Shown: piece by piece, positions 33,807 through 36,162 of the stretch | Layout of the letters: every line of letters begins with the position of its first letter | Position numbering within the stretch: the stretch's first letter is position 1 | DNA from: Hansschlegelia zhihuaiae | GTDB lineage: Bacteria > Pseudomonadota > Alphaproteobacteria > Rhizobiales > Methylopilaceae | DNA: 36,162 nt | Assembly: GCF_004103825.1 (NCBI RefSeq) | Contig: NZ_RYFI01000001.1 | Location: forward strand, 155,000 to 191,161 | Direction of reading: 5' to 3' | Program-made: the position numbers and the translations under genes | The notes under the pieces: generated by a model | Told to the model about the DNA's origin: nothing | Databases searched by the model: none | The model's input: only the letters and a program-made list of their open reading frames with translations

Positions 33807-34225
33807 CTCGCCGCTCTTCCCCCATCCCCGGCGATAGCGAGGAGGGTAGGCTTAGCGATGGCAAGAGAGCGGGATTTCGGCAGCCGTCGCTTACGGGAGG
33901 GCGGCACTCCCCGTTTGGAAGAGGTGACTAGGTTAGCGCTTCAGTTTGAATTTAGTCGCTGAAAAGCGGTCGAGGGCCGCCCTAGTCAATAAGTGCCTTT
34001 CAGACGCTCTGTCACGACCCTTATCTGCTCAGCTCTTTCGTCACAGGTCAGGGTGTCGGCCGGATCCAAATAGTGATTTTAGCCAGAGGGATGTCGCCAA
34101 ACAAGCGATATCGAGCCGTCAGCGCGAGGCATCGGCCCCATCGGCCCCATAGGGAACCCCAAGGCTCTCAGCGCTTTATCGTGCTCATCGACCGTCATGC
34201 GGCCGCGATGAGATCACGATTCTAT

Positions 34226-34555
34226 TTAAATGCAATTATTAGATGCATGGGCCGCAAGGATATCCACCGGCACCACTGACCACGGCGCATCAATCTCCGG
34301 TTCGTCCTCAAGCTCACGCTGCTCCCATGTCGAGGGCACGGCCCGAACTTTTAGGCCGAGCCTTTCGCTAAAGATATGCTCTAAAGCGGCACCGACAGCA
34401 GCATGGATACCCTCGTAACCTTTTGCGGAAACGAACAGATCTGGCTCATTCGGGCTTGTGGCCGAAAACATACCAAACTTGCCCTCGCGGATATCAACGC
34501 GGACGAGGTGCGCCAGCTGGGGCATTTTCGGGGAGTCCAAGGGTTTGAATCGCAT
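34226..34555 (-). CDS. Small protein in the insert, possibly HicB-like
   Basis: A 109-residue protein not recognised with confidence. The core LVRVDIREGKFGMFSATSP...DLFVSAKGYEGIHAAVGAAL has the strand-strand-helix rhythm of HicB / DUF1902 partial RNase H-like folds (antitoxin-type small proteins), but no HicA toxin gene or DNA-binding tail is seen. Composition and codon use are lower in GC than the neighbours, pointing to transfer. The ATG at 34555 has no ribosome site; ATG at 34525 (MPQLAHLVRV) is an alternative that better fits the promoter candidate. Confidence 0.55.
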   Translation of the reverse strand: MRFKPLDSPKMPQLAHLVRVDIREGKFGMFSATSPNEPDLFVSAKGYEGIHAAVGAALEHIFSERLGLKVRAVPSTWEQRELEDEPEIDAPWSVVPVDILAAHASNNCI

Positions 34556-34562
34556 GGTGCGT

Positions 34563-34591
34563 TTAACTCGGGATGATCATGCGTTTGTCAA
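34563..34591 (-). promoter_or_regulatory. Candidate promoter of the insert gene
   Basis: On the minus strand a perfect TTGACA (34586-34591) is followed after 17 bp by AGTTAA (34563-34568), a weak -10. Transcription would begin almost at the ATG at 34555, so the message would be leaderless or the true start is 34525. Confidence 0.35.
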
Positions 34592-34680
34592 GCCCGAAAT
34601 TCTCGACAGCGACTCACACAACCATAGTTAGATATCATTGGAAAGTCCCTTTAAAATCACTAACGGCCGACATTCCCGGT

Positions 34681-35208
34681 TCAAGACGAATTCAATGAGG
34701 CAATTGAGACACTCTCCAACACCGTAAGGGAGCGTGACACCGCCGGAAACCGGAAGCGCGCCGCGAGACGGTGGAGCCAGACATCCGGGACCTGCGTCTC
34801 GGCCACCGCGTGGCCGTCATAGGCGTGGACCATCGTGCGCGGACCGGTCGCGATCCCGCAATGTTTCGCGACGGTCCCGCGCGAGACCCGGAACAACAGC
34901 ACGTCGCCGGCCGCGATCTCCTGCCCCGGCGCCGGGACCAGCCAGCGCTCCGCCGCGGCGAGCATCAGTTCGCCGGCGCCGTCCTCGGCCCAGCTCCGCG
35001 CATAGGGCGGCAGGCCCTCGGGCTCCGGGCCGACCAGCTCGCGCCACACGCCCCGCACGACGCCGAGACAGTCCGCGCCGGCGCCCATGACGCTCGCCTG
35101 ATGGCGATAGGGCGTCCCGATCCAGGACCGGGCGGCGTCCACGACCTTTTCGGGACAGCAGCTTTTAGCCAACTCTTCATCCGGAGTCTCAGACAAGCCG
35201 GCCTCCAT
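34681..35208 (-). CDS. GTA gp14-like NlpC/P60 cell-wall peptidase, altered C-terminus
   Basis: A 175-residue peptidase of the NlpC/P60 fold, as in GTA gp14. The core ARSWIGTPYRHQASVMGAG, ADCLGVVRGVW (catalytic Cys), VAKHCGIATG (catalytic His) and the DVLLFRV strand are intact. It cuts recipient peptidoglycan during DNA entry. Family members end soon after the AARFRFPAV stretch; here about 20 further residues (SRSLTVLESVSIASLNSS) are read from the low-GC insert, so the native stop was probably lost when the insert arrived. ATG 35208 overlaps the gp13 end by 20 bp; a TTG at 35196 with GGAGG five bases upstream is an attractive alternative start. Confidence 0.88.
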   Translation of the reverse strand: MEAGLSETPDEELAKSCCPEKVVDAARSWIGTPYRHQASVMGAGADCLGVVRGVWRELVGPEPEGLPPYARSWAEDGAGELMLAAAERWLVPAPGQEIAAGDVLLFRVSRGTVAKHCGIATGPRTMVHAYDGHAVAETQVPDVWLHRLAARFRFPAVSRSLTVLESVSIASLNSS

Positions 35209-36061
35209 CGTGGTCCGGTCCCTGGCGCGCGGGGCGCGCCAGCCAGTCGTTCCCCGGCATCTGCGGAAAGCCACGAAAGTTCAGAATGTTGTCGAAGCGG
35301 TCTCGACAGCTGGAGAAGCCCTTGTCGCAGCCGGCCGTCACCGTGAAGGCGTCGCCCTCCGCGATCGGCATGGCGGGCGCCTCGGCGAGCTCGACCGAGC
35401 CGCCGGCGTGCCGCCGCACCTCGCAGGCCGCGCCGGAATTGGCGCCCGACGTCCAGACCAGCCGGCCGCGCTCGAAGACGTTTTGGCGATCCTCGAGCGC
35501 TTCCGAGACGAAACCCCGGACGCCGACGATCTCTCCGACCGCGCCCTCCGCGTGGTGAACGGGCAGCGTCAGGTCCACCTTGCAGCGGCCGTCGCCGAGG
35601 CTGGCGTCGCAGGCGCGCTGGTAGAGCCGGCCGCGCGGCTGGGCGAGCGCATGGGTCAGGCTGCGGAGCTCGGCCGTAAAGGCGCCGCGTTCGCGCGTCA
35701 CTTCGCCGAGCGTCCCGACGAACAGCACCACGCGACTCGCGGGCTCGCTCCAGTCCACCAGGCTGAGCTCGACCGCCGCCCCGTCATAGGCGCCGCGGGC
35801 GAGGTCGGCGTCGGTGATCCCGTCGTCGTCGAGCGCGCCCGCGACCTCCAGCCCGTCGACCGCGAGGCCGAGCGCGGCCTCGGCCGCCGAGGCCGTCATG
35901 CCGCTCGCCGCGCGATGCGTGACGCCGCCGACAACGAGGTTGCCGTCGTGATCGGTGAAGCCGAGCGTCTCTCCGTCGCGCCGCGTCACCGTCCAGCAGC
36001 GCGCGAAGGTCGTGACGCCCGAGGCGAGCGCCCCCGCCATCAGTTCCGGGATCTGGCGCAT
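35189..36061 (-). CDS. GTA gp13-like hub protein (DUF2163 / phage BR0599)
   Basis: A 290-residue baseplate hub protein. The N-terminal DUF2163 domain has TTFARCWTVTRRDGETLGFT and RSLTHALAQPRGRLYQ, and a phage_BR0599 C-terminal domain ends in NFRGFPQMPGNDW. Cysteines in ACDASLGDGRC and AGCDKGFSSCRDRF match the positions thought to hold the iron-sulfur cluster of GTA gp13. ATG at 36061 has GAGGG at fair spacing; the frame extends further to 36103, but without family sequence. It overlaps gp14 by 20 bp. The preceding gene (gp12) is beyond the window end. Confidence 0.93.
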   Translation of the reverse strand: MRQIPELMAGALASGVTTFARCWTVTRRDGETLGFTDHDGNLVVGGVTHRAASGMTASAAEAALGLAVDGLEVAGALDDDGITDADLARGAYDGAAVELSLVDWSEPASRVVLFVGTLGEVTRERGAFTAELRSLTHALAQPRGRLYQRACDASLGDGRCKVDLTLPVHHAEGAVGEIVGVRGFVSEALEDRQNVFERGRLVWTSGANSGAACEVRRHAGGSVELAEAPAMPIAEGDAFTVTAGCDKGFSSCRDRFDNILNFRGFPQMPGNDWLARPARQGPDHDGGRLV

Positions 36062-36101
36062 GGCCACCCTCGCTTTTCCGGCGCATGGAGCGCCGCCGCC
36101 C

Positions 36102-36125
36102 ATGTCCCGGCCTTGAGCCGGGACC
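36102..36125. repeat. 24-bp palindromic repeat, copy C
   Basis: A third copy of the GTCCCGGC-CTTGA-GCCGGGAC unit, in the same orientation as copy A at 29638, lies just upstream of gp13 between it and the expected gp12. It fills the intergenic gap, which is otherwise very short in GTA clusters. Confidence 0.9.
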
Positions 36126-36162
36126 CATCCATCGCCGGGCGAGCCATTTCGCGCGGGGTGCC

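Larger units (their letters stand above)
33807..34740. other. Low-GC insert between gp14 and gp15
   Basis: Base composition drops visibly here against the high-GC flanks, with AT-rich tracts (for example around 34222-34242 and 34621-34665). The two GTA genes on either side are normally adjacent. The insert holds one credible gene (34226-34555). The stretch 33807-34225 has only short frames without ribosome sites, and I see no gene in it. No transposase, integrase or tRNA is seen, and flanking direct repeats could not be identified by eye. Confidence 0.65.
25845..36162 (-). mobile_element. GTA-like tail and lysis region (partial)
   Basis: Read leftward, gp13, gp14, gp15, the DUF2793 tip protein, endolysin, holin-like and coiled-coil genes lie on the minus strand, in an order matching the end of GTA clusters. 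Capsid, portal and terminase genes would lie right of the window. No integrase or att site is seen, which supports a domesticated GTA rather than a recent prophage, but the evidence is partial. Confidence 0.75.

Noticed and set aside
33946-34279. Two small plus-strand frames (68 residues each) in the low-GC insert
   Set aside because: No ribosome sites, no family likeness, and they overlap each other and the minus-strand gene end.
34681-35208. Frameshift or truncation of the NlpC/P60 peptidase
   Set aside because: The catalytic core and C-terminal strand are complete; only the last 20 residues are replaced by insert-encoded sequence.

Overview
The window reads as chromosomal DNA of a high-GC alphaproteobacterium, most likely of the Hyphomicrobiales (Rhizobiales). 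The evidence is the cytochrome c maturation order ccmI-ccmE-ccmF-ccmH followed by a DegP-type protease and a two-component pair, a FeuP/FeuQ-like system, a DUF3126 gene, a PAS_5 family gene, short palindromic repeats of rhizobial type, and the tail end of a gene transfer agent (GTA) cluster. Genus cannot be fixed from the sequence alone. Gene starts were chosen by Shine-Dalgarno (SD) match, overlap with the upstream stop and family N-termini; several are GTG or TTG.

Layout. 32-3866 (minus): three overlapping glycosyltransferase-type genes, probably part of a surface polysaccharide locus that continues left of the window. 3976-5329 (minus): a CBS-domain protein and a rhomboid protease. 5550-7881 (plus): a PAS_5 protein, a double-PilZ protein and a LapG-family periplasmic cysteine protease, which suggests c-di-GMP-linked surface control. 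8013-11626: gamma-carbonic anhydrase, a Tat-exported PhoD-like phosphatase, and three small conserved or hypothetical genes. 11508-19867 (minus): ccmIEFH, degP, response regulator and sensor kinase, probably one long transcriptional series. 20056-22901 (plus): an unusual pair resembling sarcosine oxidase beta and alpha subunits but stripped of key parts. 22931-25740 (minus): a PepSY-domain exported protein, then FeuP- and FeuQ-like regulator and kinase.

25845-36162 is phage-derived. Read in the direction of transcription (right to left) it holds the GTA baseplate and tail genes gp13 (DUF2163), gp14 (NlpC/P60 peptidase), gp15 (megatron with TIM barrel), a glycine-rich DUF2793 tip protein, then an endolysin, a holin-like protein and a coiled-coil membrane protein. 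The tail genes would form the cell-wall-penetrating and receptor-binding end of the particle, and the lysis genes could release it. A low-GC insert of about 0.9 kb with a small gene separates gp14 from gp15.

Most unusual points: (1) a 180-bp double palindromic repeat lies in frame inside the 5' end of ccmH and adds about 60 residues ahead of its signal or anchor segment; (2) the sarcosine-oxidase-like pair lacks the folate-binding half and an intact dinucleotide-binding glycine motif; (3) the GTA tail module is coupled to lysis genes and interrupted by repeats and a foreign insert. I found no tRNA, rRNA, CRISPR array or insertion sequence with a transposase.
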